Source: Paracoccus spongiarum
GTDB taxonomy: Bacteria > Pseudomonadota > Alphaproteobacteria > Rhodobacterales > Rhodobacteraceae
Length of the DNA: 64,000 nucleotides
Assembly (NCBI RefSeq): GCF_030732095.1
Contig: NZ_JAVAMQ010000009.1
Coordinates: forward strand, 1-64,000
Reading direction: 5' to 3'
Below the pieces are notes generated by a model that did not search any database, had not been told where the DNA came from, and saw only the letters and a list, made by a program, of their open reading frames with translations. Shown in pieces: positions 39,300 through 48,668 of this stretch. A program made the position numbers and the translations under genes. Numbering within the stretch: the stretch's first letter is position 1; each line of letters opens with the position of its first letter.

Positions 39300-39677
39300 T
39301 CAGGCGTCGGCTTTGGGGCGGTAGTTGGTTTTCTCGGCGATGCGGGCCGATTTGCCGCGACGGTCGCGCAGGTAGTACAGCTTGGCCCGGCGGACCTTGC
39401 CGCGGCGCACCACCTCGATCGAATCGATGTTGGTCGAATACAGCGGGAACACCCGTTCCACGCCTTCGCCAAAGCTGATCTTGCGCACGGTGAAGCTGGC
39501 GCCGATGCCGCTGCCGCCCTTGCGCGAGATGCAGACGCCTTCATAGTTCTGCACGCGCGACCGGGTGCCCTCGGTCACCTTGTAGCCGACGCGGATGGTG
39601 TCGCCGGCCTTGAAGTCGGGGATGGTCTTGCCGAGCTGGGCGATCTGCTCGGCTTCGAGTTCTGCAATCAGGTTCAT
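39300..39677 (-). CDS. rplS: 50S ribosomal protein L19
   Basis: Ribosomal protein bL19 (125 aa) at the 30S/50S interface: [36 protein letters not shown] and [20 protein letters not shown]. Its ATG overlaps the trmD stop (ATGA). Confidence 0.97.
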   Translation of the reverse strand: MNLIAELEAEQIAQLGKTIPDFKAGDTIRVGYKVTEGTRSRVQNYEGVCISRKGGSGIGASFTVRKISFGEGVERVFPLYSTNIDSIEVVRRGKVRRAKLYYLRDRRGKSARIAEKTNYRPKADA

Positions 39678-40549
39678 CGCCTGGGTTCCTTGTCATGCTC
39701 GCGGCGGTCCCGCGATTGGTCTGATGCGCCCGAGAGCTGTCGGTCCTTTGCCGGGTCCATCTGCGTCTGCGCAAATGCCCGCCACAGGTCGGGGCGGCGT
39801 TCCTTGGTCAGCCTTTCGGCCTCACGCGCCCGCCAAGCGGCAATGGCCGCGTGATGTCCCGAAAGCAGAACCTCGGGGATCTCGCGGCCGTCCCATCGGG
39901 CGGGCTTCGTGTACTGGGGGGCTTCCAGAAGGCCCCGATTGCCGATGGAAAAGGATTCCTCGGCCAGAGAATCCTGATTCCCCAGCACGCGCGGTATAAG
40001 CCGGACCGTCGCATCGATCAAGACCTGAGCCGCGATCTCGCCCCCGGTCAGGACATAGTCGCCAATGCTGATTTCCTCGATCTCGTGGGCGTCCAGAACG
40101 CGCTGGTCCACCCCCTCGAAACGGCCGCAGATGAGGGTGACGCCCGGCCCCTCGGCCAGTGTCCGCGCGCGGGCCTGGGTCAGCGGCGTGCCGCGCGGGG
40201 ACATGTAGATCACCGGGCCGGGCGCTGCCTGGCGCGCCTCGCGCAGGGCCGCGTCCAGCACGTCGGCGCGGATCACCATGCCGGCGCCGCCCCCGGCGGG
40301 CGTGTCATCGACATTGCGATGCCGGCCGATCCCGAAGTCCCGCAGCGGGATCATGCGCAGGTTCCACAGCCCCTCGGCCAGCGCCTTGCCGGTCAGCGAC
40401 AGGCCGAGGAGGCCGGGAAAGGCCTCGGGAAACAGCGTCACAACGCTGGCCGTCCATGCGCCCGCGACCTGCGGCTCGGACATCAGGTCGCGCGGGCGCA
40501 GGCTGGGCCGGATCGCCAGTCGCCCATGCGATTTCGGCGCGTCGGTCAT
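39674..40549 (-). CDS. trmD: tRNA (guanine-N1)-methyltransferase TrmD
   Basis: Methylates G37 of tRNAs to prevent +1 frameshifting. The trefoil-knot SAM site is seen in YMSPRGTPL and [25 protein letters not shown] is the conserved loop. 291 aa; the N-terminal 25 residues extend beyond most homologues, and an internal ATG at about 40483 is an alternative, but the chosen start overlaps the rimM stop (ATGA). Confidence 0.95.
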   Translation of the reverse strand: MTDAPKSHGRLAIRPSLRPRDLMSEPQVAGAWTASVVTLFPEAFPGLLGLSLTGKALAEGLWNLRMIPLRDFGIGRHRNVDDTPAGGGAGMVIRADVLDAALREARQAAPGPVIYMSPRGTPLTQARARTLAEGPGVTLICGRFEGVDQRVLDAHEIEEISIGDYVLTGGEIAAQVLIDATVRLIPRVLGNQDSLAEESFSIGNRGLLEAPQYTKPARWDGREIPEVLLSGHHAAIAAWRAREAERLTKERRPDLWRAFAQTQMDPAKDRQLSGASDQSRDRREHDKEPRR

Positions 40550-41046
40550 TCGTCGCTGTCCGGTGGGTCGGCGATGATGCGCCGCGCCGTCAGGTCGACG
40601 GTCGGCACGACGGCGCGGGTGAAGGGCAGCAGCAGGATCTGGCTGCCGCCCACCACCTCCAGAATGTCGCCGGCACCGTGGTCATAGATCGCCCGGACCC
40701 GGCCCAGAACCTGCCCGCCGGTATCCACCACCTCCAGCCCGATCAGGTCGGCGTGGTAGAATTCTTCGTCGGGCAGCGAGGGCAGGGCGGCCCGCCGGGC
40801 CCACAGCGTGACGCCCTTCAGCGCCTCGGCATCCTCGCGCGTGGCAACTCCCGACAGCCGCGCGCCCAGCCCGCCGGTGACCGGCCGCGTCAGCCTGACA
40901 GTGAAGCTGCGCCTGCCATCCTCGGTCGTCAGCGGGCCATAGCCCGCAATGTCGGCGGGTTCGGCGCAGAAGCTTTTCAGCCGCACTTCGCCTTGGACCC
41001 CGAAGGCCCCGGCGATCGCGCCGACGCAGATGCGCTCGCTGGTCAT
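40546..41046 (-). CDS. rimM: ribosome maturation factor RimM
   Basis: Assists 30S head assembly around S19 (166 aa). The N-terminal RimM domain starts [22 protein letters not shown]; the C-terminal PRC barrel has [17 protein letters not shown]. It lies between rpsP and trmD in the standard order. Confidence 0.95.
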   Translation of the reverse strand: MTSERICVGAIAGAFGVQGEVRLKSFCAEPADIAGYGPLTTEDGRRSFTVRLTRPVTGGLGARLSGVATREDAEALKGVTLWARRAALPSLPDEEFYHADLIGLEVVDTGGQVLGRVRAIYDHGAGDILEVVGGSQILLLPFTRAVVPTVDLTARRIIADPPDSDE

Positions 41047-41103
41047 GCGGCCCCCTCGGGATCGGGGGCTGGCGAGGGCGGCCCGCCAGCCCGGATTGCC
41101 GGA

Positions 41104-41460
41104 TTACTCGGCTTCGGCGGGGGCGGCGGCCTTGGCGGCCTTTTCCTCGGCGCGCTTCTTGGCCTTGGCGCCCGGCTCGGCCTTCTTCATGTTCTTGCGC
41201 TCGGCCTTGTCCTTGACGCCGGCGGCTTCCAGGAAGCGGGCGACGCGGTCGGTCGGCTGCGCGCCCTGTCCCAGCCAGTACTGCACGCGCTCGACATTCA
41301 TCTTGATGCGATCCTCGCTGTCTTTGGCCAGCAGCGGGTTGTAGGTGCCGAGCTTCTCCAGGAAGCGGCCGTCGCGCGGCATGCGCGAATCCGAGGCGAC
41401 GATGGAATAGTGGGGGCGCTTCTTCGAACCACCACGGGCGAGACGGATCTTCATGGCCAT
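41104..41460 (-). CDS. rpsP: 30S ribosomal protein S16
   Basis: Ribosomal protein bS16 (118 aa): [20 protein letters not shown] at the start and [13 protein letters not shown]. An Ala/Lys/Glu-rich tail of about 35 residues extends beyond the core, as often in alphaproteobacteria. Confidence 0.97.
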   Translation of the reverse strand: MAMKIRLARGGSKKRPHYSIVASDSRMPRDGRFLEKLGTYNPLLAKDSEDRIKMNVERVQYWLGQGAQPTDRVARFLEAAGVKDKAERKNMKKAEPGAKAKKRAEEKAAKAAAPAEAE

Positions 41461-41503
41461 TTGGGTTACTCCTTTGAAATGGCGGTCGGGCGCGGGTAAC
41501 GCC

Positions 41504-41800
41504 CTAGGATTGAAAGATTTCGTGATGCCGGATGACTTCCTCGATCACGAAGTTCAGGAATTTGCGCGCGAATTCCGGGTCCAGGTCGGCCTCGCGCGCG
41601 AGGCGTTCCAACCGCTCGATCTGCTGCGCCTCGCGGGCAGGATCGGACGGAGGAAGGTCGTGGTCGGCCTTGAGACGGCCGACGGATTGGGTGTGCTTGA
41701 ACCGTTCGGCAAGCGTATAGACAAGGATCGCATCCAGCCGGTCGATGCTGGCGCGATGCTCCTTCAGCAGCGCGGCGGCGCGGGCAACGGGATCGGTCAT
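41504..41800 (-). CDS. chorismate mutase
   Basis: AroQ-class chorismate mutase (98 aa), all-helical, converting chorismate to prephenate for Phe/Tyr synthesis. Key residues follow the pattern: R18 region ([21 protein letters not shown]), K43 region ([20 protein letters not shown]) and the C-terminal helix with EEVIRHHE. Its ATG overlaps the GNAT stop (ATGA). It sits just upstream of rpsP. Confidence 0.92.
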   Translation of the reverse strand: MTDPVARAAALLKEHRASIDRLDAILVYTLAERFKHTQSVGRLKADHDLPPSDPAREAQQIERLERLAREADLDPEFARKFLNFVIEEVIRHHEIFQS

Positions 41801-42345
41801 GGCAGGCTCCGTTCGCTGCGGGCGGGCGCGGGGTGGCGGAAGACGAGGCAGGATTCGTCGAAGTCCGGTGCCGCCGCATCGCGGTCAAGGGTCGCGCCAA
41901 GCCGCCTTGCCAGCGCAATCGACCGGGCATTGTCGGCATTGACATAGCTGACCGCGGTGTCCCAGCCCAGGGTGCCGAACGCAAAGTCACGGGCGGCGGT
42001 CGTGGCCTCAAGGGCGTAGCCCTTGCCCTCGGCCTCGGCCGTCCAGATGGTCCAGCCGATCTCGCGTTCGGGCCAGCCCTCGGGAAACCACGGACCCGCC
42101 ATTCCAAGCGGGCGGTCCTCGCCGCGAAGGGCGATGACGAACATGCCATAGCCGCGCAGGACCCAGTGGCCGACGGCATGGCCGAGCACCCGCCAGGCGA
42201 AGGAGGGATCGGTGTTGCCGTCCAGGATGAAGGCGGCGCGGTCGGATTGCGCAAAGGCCAGCCAGTGCGGCCAGTCCGCCGCAACCGGCGCGCGCAGGAT
42301 CAGCCGCGCGGTGGTCAGCACGGGCGTGGGCTGCAGGCCGGTCAT
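41797..42345 (-). CDS. GNAT acetyltransferase, first of two in tandem with chorismate mutase
   Basis: RimJ-type N-acetyltransferase (182 aa): LTTARLILRAPVAADWPHWL, then IGWTIWTAEAEGKGYALEA with the acetyl-CoA loop, then NADNARSIALARRLGA. The start was set at ATG 42345, overlapping the stop of the next upstream GNAT gene. The two GNATs are clear paralogues in layout; targets unknown. Confidence 0.88.
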   Translation of the reverse strand: MTGLQPTPVLTTARLILRAPVAADWPHWLAFAQSDRAAFILDGNTDPSFAWRVLGHAVGHWVLRGYGMFVIALRGEDRPLGMAGPWFPEGWPEREIGWTIWTAEAEGKGYALEATTAARDFAFGTLGWDTAVSYVNADNARSIALARRLGATLDRDAAAPDFDESCLVFRHPAPARSERSLP

Positions 42346-42878
42346 GCCCCGGCCTCCGCAGTCTGGATCGCATGGATGTCCCGGTCGATGCCATCGGGGA
42401 ACGTCGCGCGTCCCAGCCGCTGCCCGCCAAGCGCCCGTGTCAGCCGCAGCGCGGCACTGTTGTCGTCGTGAAAATGCGTCTCGACATCGGCAAGACCGAG
42501 AGCGTCGCGCGCCCAGCCCAGCACCGCGCGCGAGGCTTCTGTGGCAAGGCCGGCGCCGCGCGCCTCGGGCAGCAGCCACCAGGTCAATTCGTGGCGTGGC
42601 CAGCCCTCGGGATGCACGATTCCGCAGCCGCCGACGGTCCGGCCGTCGCGGATGACCGCGAACTTGCCGAAGCCGCGCAGGGACCAGTGACCGATGTCGC
42701 GGCAGAGGATGGCAAAGGCCTGATCGCGCCGCAGCGGGCCACCATAGAAATGTGACGCCTCGGCATCGGCGAAGAAGGCGGCATAGGCATCGGCATCATC
42801 CGCGCAGGGCAAGCGCAGGCGCAGGCGCTGCGTGTGCAGGACCTGCGGCGGCTGGTGACGGGGCGCGGCGATGGACAT
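42342..42878 (-). CDS. GNAT acetyltransferase, second copy beside ffh
   Basis: RimJ-type N-acetyltransferase (178 aa): LHTQRLRLRLPCADDADAYA, ELTWWLLPEARGAGLATEA and HDDNSAALRLTRALGG. It starts 4 bp after ffh ends, so it is probably read with ffh. No strong ribosome site; coupling from ffh is likely. Confidence 0.87.
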   Translation of the reverse strand: MSIAAPRHQPPQVLHTQRLRLRLPCADDADAYAAFFADAEASHFYGGPLRRDQAFAILCRDIGHWSLRGFGKFAVIRDGRTVGGCGIVHPEGWPRHELTWWLLPEARGAGLATEASRAVLGWARDALGLADVETHFHDDNSAALRLTRALGGQRLGRATFPDGIDRDIHAIQTAEAGA

Positions 42879-42882
42879 GCGG

Positions 42883-44379
42883 CTATTTCTTGCCAAACAG
42901 GCCCGACAGGCCGCCGGGCAGTCCGGCCTTGCCCAGATCGCCGCCAAGGCCCTTGGGGTCCTGCAGCATCTTCGTGGCCTCGGCCAGTTTCGCGGGATCC
43001 ATGTTCTCCATGTCGGGCAGCCCGCCGCCGCGGCCGGTCATCGCGCGCATGGCCTGTTTCAGCATTCCGCCCTTGCCCATCTTGCCCAGCTTCTTCATCG
43101 TGTCGGCCATCTGGCGCTGCATCTTCAGCAGCTTGTTCAACTCGGCCACGTCCATGCCGGCGCCCTGCGCGATGCGCTTCTTGCGGCTGGCCTGAAGGAT
43201 CGCGGGGTTGGCGCGTTCCTTCCTGGTCATCGAGTTGATCAGCGCGATCTGCTGGCGGATCGCGCTGTCGTCCATGCCGGCGGCCTCGGCCTGCTTGGCC
43301 ATCTTCTGCATGCCGGGCATCATGCCCATGATGGATTGCAGCCCGCCCATCTTCTGCATCTGTTCCAGCTGGCCCTTGAGGTCGTTCATGTTGAACAGCC
43401 CCTTCTGGAACCGCTTCATCATGCGTTCGGCCTGCTCGACCTCCAGCACTTCCTGGGCCTTCTCGACCAGCGCGACAATGTCGCCCATGCCGAGGATGCG
43501 GCCGGCGATGCGCTGCGCGTCAAAGCCTTCCAGCGCGTCCATCTTTTCGCCAAGGCCGACGAAGCGGATCGGCTTGCCGGTGACGGCGCGCATCGACAGC
43601 GCCGCGCCGCCGCGCCCGTCGCCGTCCATCCGGGTCAGCACGACGCCCGAGATGCCCACCTTGCCGTCGAACTCGGTCGCGACATTGACCGCGTCCTGGC
43701 CGGTCAGCCCGTCGACGACCAGCAATGTCTCGCGCGGCTGGGCGATGTCGCGGACGGCCTGCACCTCGTCCATCAGCACCTGGTCGATATGCAGCCGCCC
43801 GGCGGTGTCCAGCATGTAGACGTCATAGCCGCCAAGGCTGGCCTGCTGTTTCGCGCGGCTGGCGATCTGGGTGGCGGTCTGGCCGGGCACGATCGGCAGG
43901 GTGTCCACGCCGATCTGCTGGCCCAGGATCGCCAGCTGTTCCATCGCGGCAGGACGGTTGGTGTCCAGCGATGCCATCAGGACGCGCTTCTTCTCGCGGT
44001 CCTTGAGGCGCTTGGCCAGCTTGGCAGTAGTCGTGGTCTTGCCCGAGCCCTGAAGGCCGACCATCAGGATCGGCGCGGGCGGGTTGTCGATGCGCAGCGC
44101 CTCGGGCTGGCCGTCGCCCTGCAGGACCTTGATCAGCTCGTCATGGACGATCTTCACGACCTGCTGGCCGGGCGTCACCGACTTCGTGACCGCCGATCCG
44201 GTGGCCTTCTGCGTCACCGATTTCACGAAGCTGCGCGCGACTGGCAGCGAGACATCGGCCTCGAGCAGCGCGACCCGCACCTCGCGCATGGCGGCGGCCA
44301 CGTCATCCTCGGACAGCGCGCCCTGCTTGGTCAGCCGGTCGAAGACGCCGCCAAGCCGGTCGGACAGGTTCTCGAACAT
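42883..44379 (-). CDS. ffh: signal recognition particle protein Ffh
   Basis: SRP GTPase targeting membrane proteins co-translationally (498 aa). N domain, then G domain with GLQGSGKT at 108-115, LDTAGR and TRMDGDGRGG, then the methionine-rich M domain (about 320-440). The Gly/Met/Pro-rich C-terminal tail ends GLPGGLSGLFGKK. ATG 44379 has AGGAGG 6 nt upstream. It heads the run ffh-GNAT-GNAT-chorismate mutase-rpsP. Confidence 0.97.
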   Translation of the reverse strand: MFENLSDRLGGVFDRLTKQGALSEDDVAAAMREVRVALLEADVSLPVARSFVKSVTQKATGSAVTKSVTPGQQVVKIVHDELIKVLQGDGQPEALRIDNPPAPILMVGLQGSGKTTTTAKLAKRLKDREKKRVLMASLDTNRPAAMEQLAILGQQIGVDTLPIVPGQTATQIASRAKQQASLGGYDVYMLDTAGRLHIDQVLMDEVQAVRDIAQPRETLLVVDGLTGQDAVNVATEFDGKVGISGVVLTRMDGDGRGGAALSMRAVTGKPIRFVGLGEKMDALEGFDAQRIAGRILGMGDIVALVEKAQEVLEVEQAERMMKRFQKGLFNMNDLKGQLEQMQKMGGLQSIMGMMPGMQKMAKQAEAAGMDDSAIRQQIALINSMTRKERANPAILQASRKKRIAQGAGMDVAELNKLLKMQRQMADTMKKLGKMGKGGMLKQAMRAMTGRGGGLPDMENMDPAKLAEATKMLQDPKGLGGDLGKAGLPGGLSGLFGKK

Positions 44380-44462
44380 CGCGGGCCTCCTGCGGTCCAA
44401 AACAGTGACGCCCCCGTGGGCGCAACGCGCTGACGGGGGGCGATCCCCGCAGATGACGGGGA

Positions 44463-44483
44463 CCGGAAGGGCGATCCTTCCGG
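44463..44483 (-). other. hairpin in the ffh leader
   Basis: CCGGAAGG-GCGAT-CCTTCCGG, an 8-bp perfect palindrome about 85 nt upstream of the ffh ATG and downstream of the predicted start of transcription. It would fold in the 5-prime UTR; function unknown. Confidence 0.5.
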
Positions 44484-44494
44484 GAATTGGGGGT

Positions 44495-44523
44495 CAGATA
44501 GGCAGAAGCGGCGGCAGAGTCAA
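44495..44523 (-). promoter_or_regulatory. sigma-70-like promoter of ffh
   Basis: On the minus strand, TTGACT (44518-44523) and TATCTG (44495-44500) are separated by exactly 17 bp, a good housekeeping-type promoter, placing the start of transcription about 110 nt before ffh. Confidence 0.65.
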
Positions 44524-44525
44524 CC

Positions 44526-44552
44526 GGGCGGCGCCGCGGCCGGGCGCCGCCC
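44526..44552 (-). terminator. GC-rich hairpin after azoR
   Basis: GGGCGGCGCC/GGCGCCGCCC, a 10-bp perfect stem with a 7-nt loop, 26 bp downstream of azoR on the minus strand. It has no T-run, so termination would be inefficient or factor-dependent. Confidence 0.5.
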
Positions 44553-44577
44553 CGTCCCGGCGCCGCCGCGCCGCCGG

Positions 44578-45165
44578 TCAGGCGGCCAGCCGGTCCAGAG
44601 CCTCCTGCGCGCGGGCAAGGCCCGCCTCGCGATCCATCGCCAGCCGGTCGGCGGCGACGAATTCCACATCGGTGATGCCCAGGAAGCCCAGGATATGGCG
44701 CAGATAGCCCGAGGCGTGGTCGATCTCGGACCCGATCGGCGTGCCGGCCGAGGTATAGGCGATGATCGCGCGCTTGCCCTTCAGAAGGCCCTCGGGGCCG
44801 GTTTCGGTATAGCGGAACGACACGCCGGCCCGGGCGATCTGGTCCAGCCAGTTCTTGAGCTGCGCGGTCAGCGTGAAGTTGTAGATCGGCAGGCCGATGA
44901 CCAGCACGTCTGCGTCCTGCACGTCCTTCAGATAGGCGTTGGACACGTCGATCAGCGCCTGCTGTTCGGGGCTCGGGTCCTCCGGCGCCAGCCGGACGGC
45001 GTTGAACCAGGCGGTGTCGATGGCCGGCACGCCCTCGTTGAGGTCGCGATAGGTGACGCTGGCCTGCGGGTCGGCCCGCAGCAGCCGGGCGACGATTTCG
45101 GCGGTCAGCTTGCGCGAGACCGAAGCCTCGCCGGTGATGGCGCTGTCGAGGTGGAGAATGTTCAT
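44578..45165 (-). CDS. azoR: FMN-dependent NADH-azoreductase
   Basis: Flavodoxin-fold quinone/azo reductase (195 aa): NILHLDSAITGEASVSRKL binds the FMN phosphate; GLPIYNFTLTAQLKNWLDQ and AYTSAGTP are family blocks. It is transcribed away from a LysR regulator, the usual arrangement for AzoR-type detoxification genes, so the LysR protein probably controls it. Confidence 0.93.
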   Translation of the reverse strand: MNILHLDSAITGEASVSRKLTAEIVARLLRADPQASVTYRDLNEGVPAIDTAWFNAVRLAPEDPSPEQQALIDVSNAYLKDVQDADVLVIGLPIYNFTLTAQLKNWLDQIARAGVSFRYTETGPEGLLKGKRAIIAYTSAGTPIGSEIDHASGYLRHILGFLGITDVEFVAADRLAMDREAGLARAQEALDRLAA

Positions 45166-45194
45166 CGGGGTTCTCTTGCGGTTTTCCAAGGGGT

Positions 45195-45223
45195 CGATCC
45201 GGATTTAGGACTTTGCAGGATCG
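45195..45223. promoter_or_regulatory. interrupted palindrome in the azoR/lysR intergenic region
   Basis: CGATCC (45195-45200) and GGATCG (45218-45223) flank a 17-bp spacer roughly midway between the divergent genes, a plausible LysR-type binding site. The arms are short, so chance is possible. Confidence 0.35.
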
Positions 45224-45260
45224 AACGGAATGGCGATAACTGCGCAAGCTTTGTGCGGGG

Positions 45261-46112
45261 ATGCACATGAACATCGACAGCTGGGACGACATCCGCGTGG
45301 CGCTGGCGGTGGCCCGCCGGGGCATGGTCAGTGCCGCCGCCACCGATCTGGGCGTGCATCACGCGACCGTCATCCGCCGCATCGACGCGCTGGAGGCGCG
45401 GCTGAAGGCGCGGCTGTTCCAGCGCCATCCGCGCGGTTATGCGCTGACCGAACCGGGCCGGGCGCTGCTGAAGGCGGCGACCGAGGCCGACGAGCGCTTC
45501 GGCCAGATGGCCGCGCAGATCGCCGGCGCGGGCGAGCGGATCGAGGGTGAACTGGTCATCACCTCGCTTCCCGACCTGTGCGACGTGGTGATGCCCCGAC
45601 TGCTCGAACTGATGCGCCGCCACCCCGGCCTTCGGCTGCGCTATCTGACCGATGTGCGCCTGTTCCGCCTCGACGCGGGCGAGGCGCATGTCGCGATCCG
45701 GGCCGGGTCCGAGCCGACCGAGCCCGACTATGTCGTGCGGCCGATGGGGGTGGTGCAGCACCGCCTGTATGCCACGCAGGGCTATCTTGACCGGCATGGC
45801 CCCGTGACCGACCTTGCGCGCCACCGCCTTGCGCTGCCCGGTCCCGAGGCGGAGCGCGCCCCGGTGATGCGCTGGCTGGCCGAACGGGTGCCGGCAGGCA
45901 GCCCGGCGATGGTCAGCAACGACGCCGATGCGCGCGAGGCGGCGATCCGCGCGGGCCTCGCCATCGGTCTGGTCGCGGGCCACCGGGCCGAGGGGCTGGT
46001 CGAGGTGATGTCGCTGCCCGAATGGGATTCGCGTCTGTGGCTCGTCACCCATGTCGACCTGCACCGCACGATGAAGGTGCAGGCCGCGCTGGCCGCGCTG
46101 CGGCAGGGCTGA
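45261..46112 (+). CDS. LysR-family transcriptional regulator
   Basis: 283 aa. N-terminal winged HTH (about 5-64: DDIRVALAVARRGMVSAAAT, then RRIDALEARLKARLFQRHPRG) and a C-terminal periplasmic-binding-like effector domain. Start ATG 45261, or ATG 45267 two codons on. Divergent from azoR, which it likely regulates in response to quinones or electrophiles (inference from context). Confidence 0.92.
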   Translation: MHMNIDSWDDIRVALAVARRGMVSAAATDLGVHHATVIRRIDALEARLKARLFQRHPRGYALTEPGRALLKAATEADERFGQMAAQIAGAGERIEGELVITSLPDLCDVVMPRLLELMRRHPGLRLRYLTDVRLFRLDAGEAHVAIRAGSEPTEPDYVVRPMGVVQHRLYATQGYLDRHGPVTDLARHRLALPGPEAERAPVMRWLAERVPAGSPAMVSNDADAREAAIRAGLAIGLVAGHRAEGLVEVMSLPEWDSRLWLVTHVDLHRTMKVQAALAALRQG

Positions 46113-46170
46113 TCCGGCCGCCTTCCCTTCGCGCGCGGCCTGTCGCACTCTGCCGCCGAAGGAGGACCCC

Positions 46171-46746
46171 ATGACCCAGACCCCGCCCGTCAGCCGATTT
46201 CCGATCCCCGACCTCGCGACCCTGCCCGAGGACATCCGCGCCGCCATCGCCACGGTCGCCGAGAAGTCGGGCTTCGTGCCGAACATCTTCCTTGCGCTGG
46301 CGCATCGCCCGGCCGAGTTCCGGGCCTTCTTCGCCTATCACGACGCGCTGATGGACCGCGACGAGGGTCTCGGCAAGGCCGAGCGCGAACTGATCGTGGT
46401 GGCCACCAGCGGGCTGAACCGCTGCCAGTATTGCGTGGTCGCGCATGGCGCGATCCTGCGGATCCGCGCCCGGAACGCGCTGATCGCCGATCAGGTGGCG
46501 GTCAACTGGCGCAAGGCGGATCTGAGCCCGCGCGAACAGGCCATGCTGGCCTATGCCGAAAAGGTCGCGCTTGCGGCGCAGGATATCGTCGAGGCCGATC
46601 ACCACGCCCTTCGGCAGGCGGGCTTCACGGAGGACGAGATCTGGGACATCGGCGCGATCGCCGCCTTCTTCGGGATGTCGAACCGGCTGGTGAATGCGGG
46701 CGACATCCGGCCGAACGACGAATTCTACATGCTGGGCCGGCAATGA
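46171..46746 (+). CDS. AhpD-like carboxymuconolactone decarboxylase family protein
   Basis: Peroxidase-related alkylhydroperoxidase fold (191 aa). The active-site CxxC-x3-H is C85, C88, H92 (RCQYCVVAHG). The opening KSGFVPNIFLALAHRPAEF segment is typical of the peroxidase-related subgroup. AAGGAGG lies just before ATG 46171. It follows the LysR gene and may belong to the same redox-stress unit. Confidence 0.9.
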   Translation: MTQTPPVSRFPIPDLATLPEDIRAAIATVAEKSGFVPNIFLALAHRPAEFRAFFAYHDALMDRDEGLGKAERELIVVATSGLNRCQYCVVAHGAILRIRARNALIADQVAVNWRKADLSPREQAMLAYAEKVALAAQDIVEADHHALRQAGFTEDEIWDIGAIAAFFGMSNRLVNAGDIRPNDEFYMLGRQ

Positions 46747-46780
46747 GGCGGCCCGGATCGCGCCCGCGGGACGCGCACCC

Positions 46781-47680
46781 ATGAGCCTGCCTGCCCGACG
46801 CGAGGCGCTGCGCGGCCATGCGGCAATGCTGCTGTTCTCGGTGCTGGTCGCGGGCTCCTTCTCGCTGGGCGCACGGGCGGCGAACCTGATCGATCCGGCG
46901 GCGATCACGGCGGCCCGCTTCGTTATCGCGGCCGCGGTGATCGGCACCATCGCGCTCGCAGGGCCGGGCGGCGTGCCCTCGGCCGCGTTCCGGGCCCCTT
47001 GGCGCTATCTGTTGCTGGGCGGGGTCTTCGCATCCTATTTCGTGCTGATGTTCGAGGGTCTCAAGACCGCCGCGCCGGTCAGCGCGGGCGCCGTGTTCAC
47101 CCTGACGCCGCTGATGGCCGCGGGCTTCGGCTGGTTGCTGATGCGCCAGCGCATGACCCTGCGGATGGCCGCCGCGCTGCTGCTGGGCGGGCTGGGGGCC
47201 CTGTGGGTGATCTTTCGCGGCGACCTGGCGGCGATGGCGCGGCTGCAACTGGGCCGCGGCGAGGCGATCTATCTGGCGGGCTGCGCGGCCCATGCGCTGT
47301 ACACCCCGCTCGTGCGGCGCCTGAACCGGGGCGAGACGCCGCTGGTCTTCAGCCTTGGCACGCTGCTGGCGGGGGCGGGGCTGCTGATCCTGTGGGGCTG
47401 GCAGGCGATCGTCGTCACCGACTGGGCGCATCTGCCCGGCATCGTCTGGATCACCCTGCTTTATGTGGCGATCTTCGCCAGCGCGGCGACCTTCGTGCTG
47501 GTGCAGTTCGCCACGCTGCGGCTGCCCGCCGCGAAGGTCATGGCCTATACCTACCTGACGCCGATCTGGGTGATCGCACTCGAGGCGGGGCTGGGCCAGG
47601 GGCTGCCCGGTGCGATCGTGCTGCCGGGGCTTGCCGCCACGGTCGTTGCCCTGGCGCTGCTGTTGCAGGCCGACCGCTAA
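46781..47680 (+). CDS. DMT-superfamily (EamA) transporter
   Basis: Inner-membrane permease (299 aa) with ten hydrophobic segments in two EamA halves, e.g. LLGGVFASYFVLMFEGLKTA and AAKVMAYTYLTPIWVIALEAG. Such proteins export amino acids or metabolites; the substrate cannot be predicted. Start ATG 46781, 35 bp after the AhpD-like gene. Confidence 0.9.
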   Translation: MSLPARREALRGHAAMLLFSVLVAGSFSLGARAANLIDPAAITAARFVIAAAVIGTIALAGPGGVPSAAFRAPWRYLLLGGVFASYFVLMFEGLKTAAPVSAGAVFTLTPLMAAGFGWLLMRQRMTLRMAAALLLGGLGALWVIFRGDLAAMARLQLGRGEAIYLAGCAAHALYTPLVRRLNRGETPLVFSLGTLLAGAGLLILWGWQAIVVTDWAHLPGIVWITLLYVAIFASAATFVLVQFATLRLPAAKVMAYTYLTPIWVIALEAGLGQGLPGAIVLPGLAATVVALALLLQADR

Positions 47681-47773
47681 GGGGCCGGCTGGCCGGGCGG
47701 ATGGCGCGGCTTTCCTTCGCCCGGCGCACTCGCTAGGGTCCGCGCAACCAGAGGGACAAGGGCGAGGCGGGCG

Positions 47774-48544
47774 GTGGCGCATATCATCGTTGTGGGCAAC
47801 GAAAAGGGCGGTTCGGGCAAGTCCACGACCTCGATGCATGTGGCGACCGCGCTGGCCCGGATGGGACACCGTGTCGGCGGCCTGGACCTTGACGTGCGAC
47901 AGCGCAGCTTTGGCCGCTATCTCGAAAACCGGGCCGCCTTCATCGCCCGCAAGGGGCTGGACCTGCCGATGCCGGTGATGGGCCAGCTGGGGCAGGGTGC
48001 CGATCCGCTCAGCCCGGCGCTGACCGCGCTTGAGGCCGAATGCGACTTCATCCTGCTGGACTGCCCCGGCTCGCACACCCAGCTGAGCCAGATGGCGCAT
48101 ACCGTGGCCGACACGCTGCTGACACCGATGAACGACAGCTTCGTCGATTTCGACCTGCTGGCCCGGCTGACGCCCGAGGGTAAGGTGCTTGGCCCCTCGA
48201 TCTATGCCGAGATGGTCTGGGCGGCGCGGCAGATGCGCGCGCAGGCCGGCGCCGGGCCGATCGACTGGCTGGTGCTGCGCAACCGGTTGGGCACGCAGGC
48301 CATGCACAACAAGCGCAAGGTCGGCGGGGCGCTGGCCACGCTGTCGCGGCGCATCGGCTTTCGCGTCGCGCCGGGCTTTTCCGAGCGGGTGATCTTCCGC
48401 GAGCTTTTTCCTCGCGGACTGACCCTTCTGGACCTGAAGGACATCGGCACCGAACAGTTGTCGATGTCGAACATCGCCGCACGGCAGGAATTGCGCGACC
48501 TGATCGCAACGCTGAACCTGCCGGGGGTCGAGGTCAGCTTCTAG
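47774..48544 (+). CDS. mipZ: division-site regulator MipZ (ParA/MinD family ATPase)
   Basis: Forms a polar gradient with ParB that keeps FtsZ at mid-cell in alphaproteobacteria that lack Min. The deviant Walker A is KGGSGKST (11-18), followed by a GLDLDVRQRSFGRYLENR segment characteristic of MipZ and the LDCPGSHTQLS Walker B region. 256 aa. It starts with GTG 47774 behind GAGG. Not linked to parAB here. Confidence 0.93.
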   Translation: MAHIIVVGNEKGGSGKSTTSMHVATALARMGHRVGGLDLDVRQRSFGRYLENRAAFIARKGLDLPMPVMGQLGQGADPLSPALTALEAECDFILLDCPGSHTQLSQMAHTVADTLLTPMNDSFVDFDLLARLTPEGKVLGPSIYAEMVWAARQMRAQAGAGPIDWLVLRNRLGTQAMHNKRKVGGALATLSRRIGFRVAPGFSERVIFRELFPRGLTLLDLKDIGTEQLSMSNIAARQELRDLIATLNLPGVEVSF

Positions 48545-48668
48545 CCCCATGCGGCCTCTTTCCGGGTCACGGTCCGGTGAGCCGGTCGGTCCTGCCGTCG
48601 GGTTCAAGATTGACGTGGCGCGGGGTGTCTGAAACACCCGTTGAGGTACAAGCCGTCAGGAATTCACG

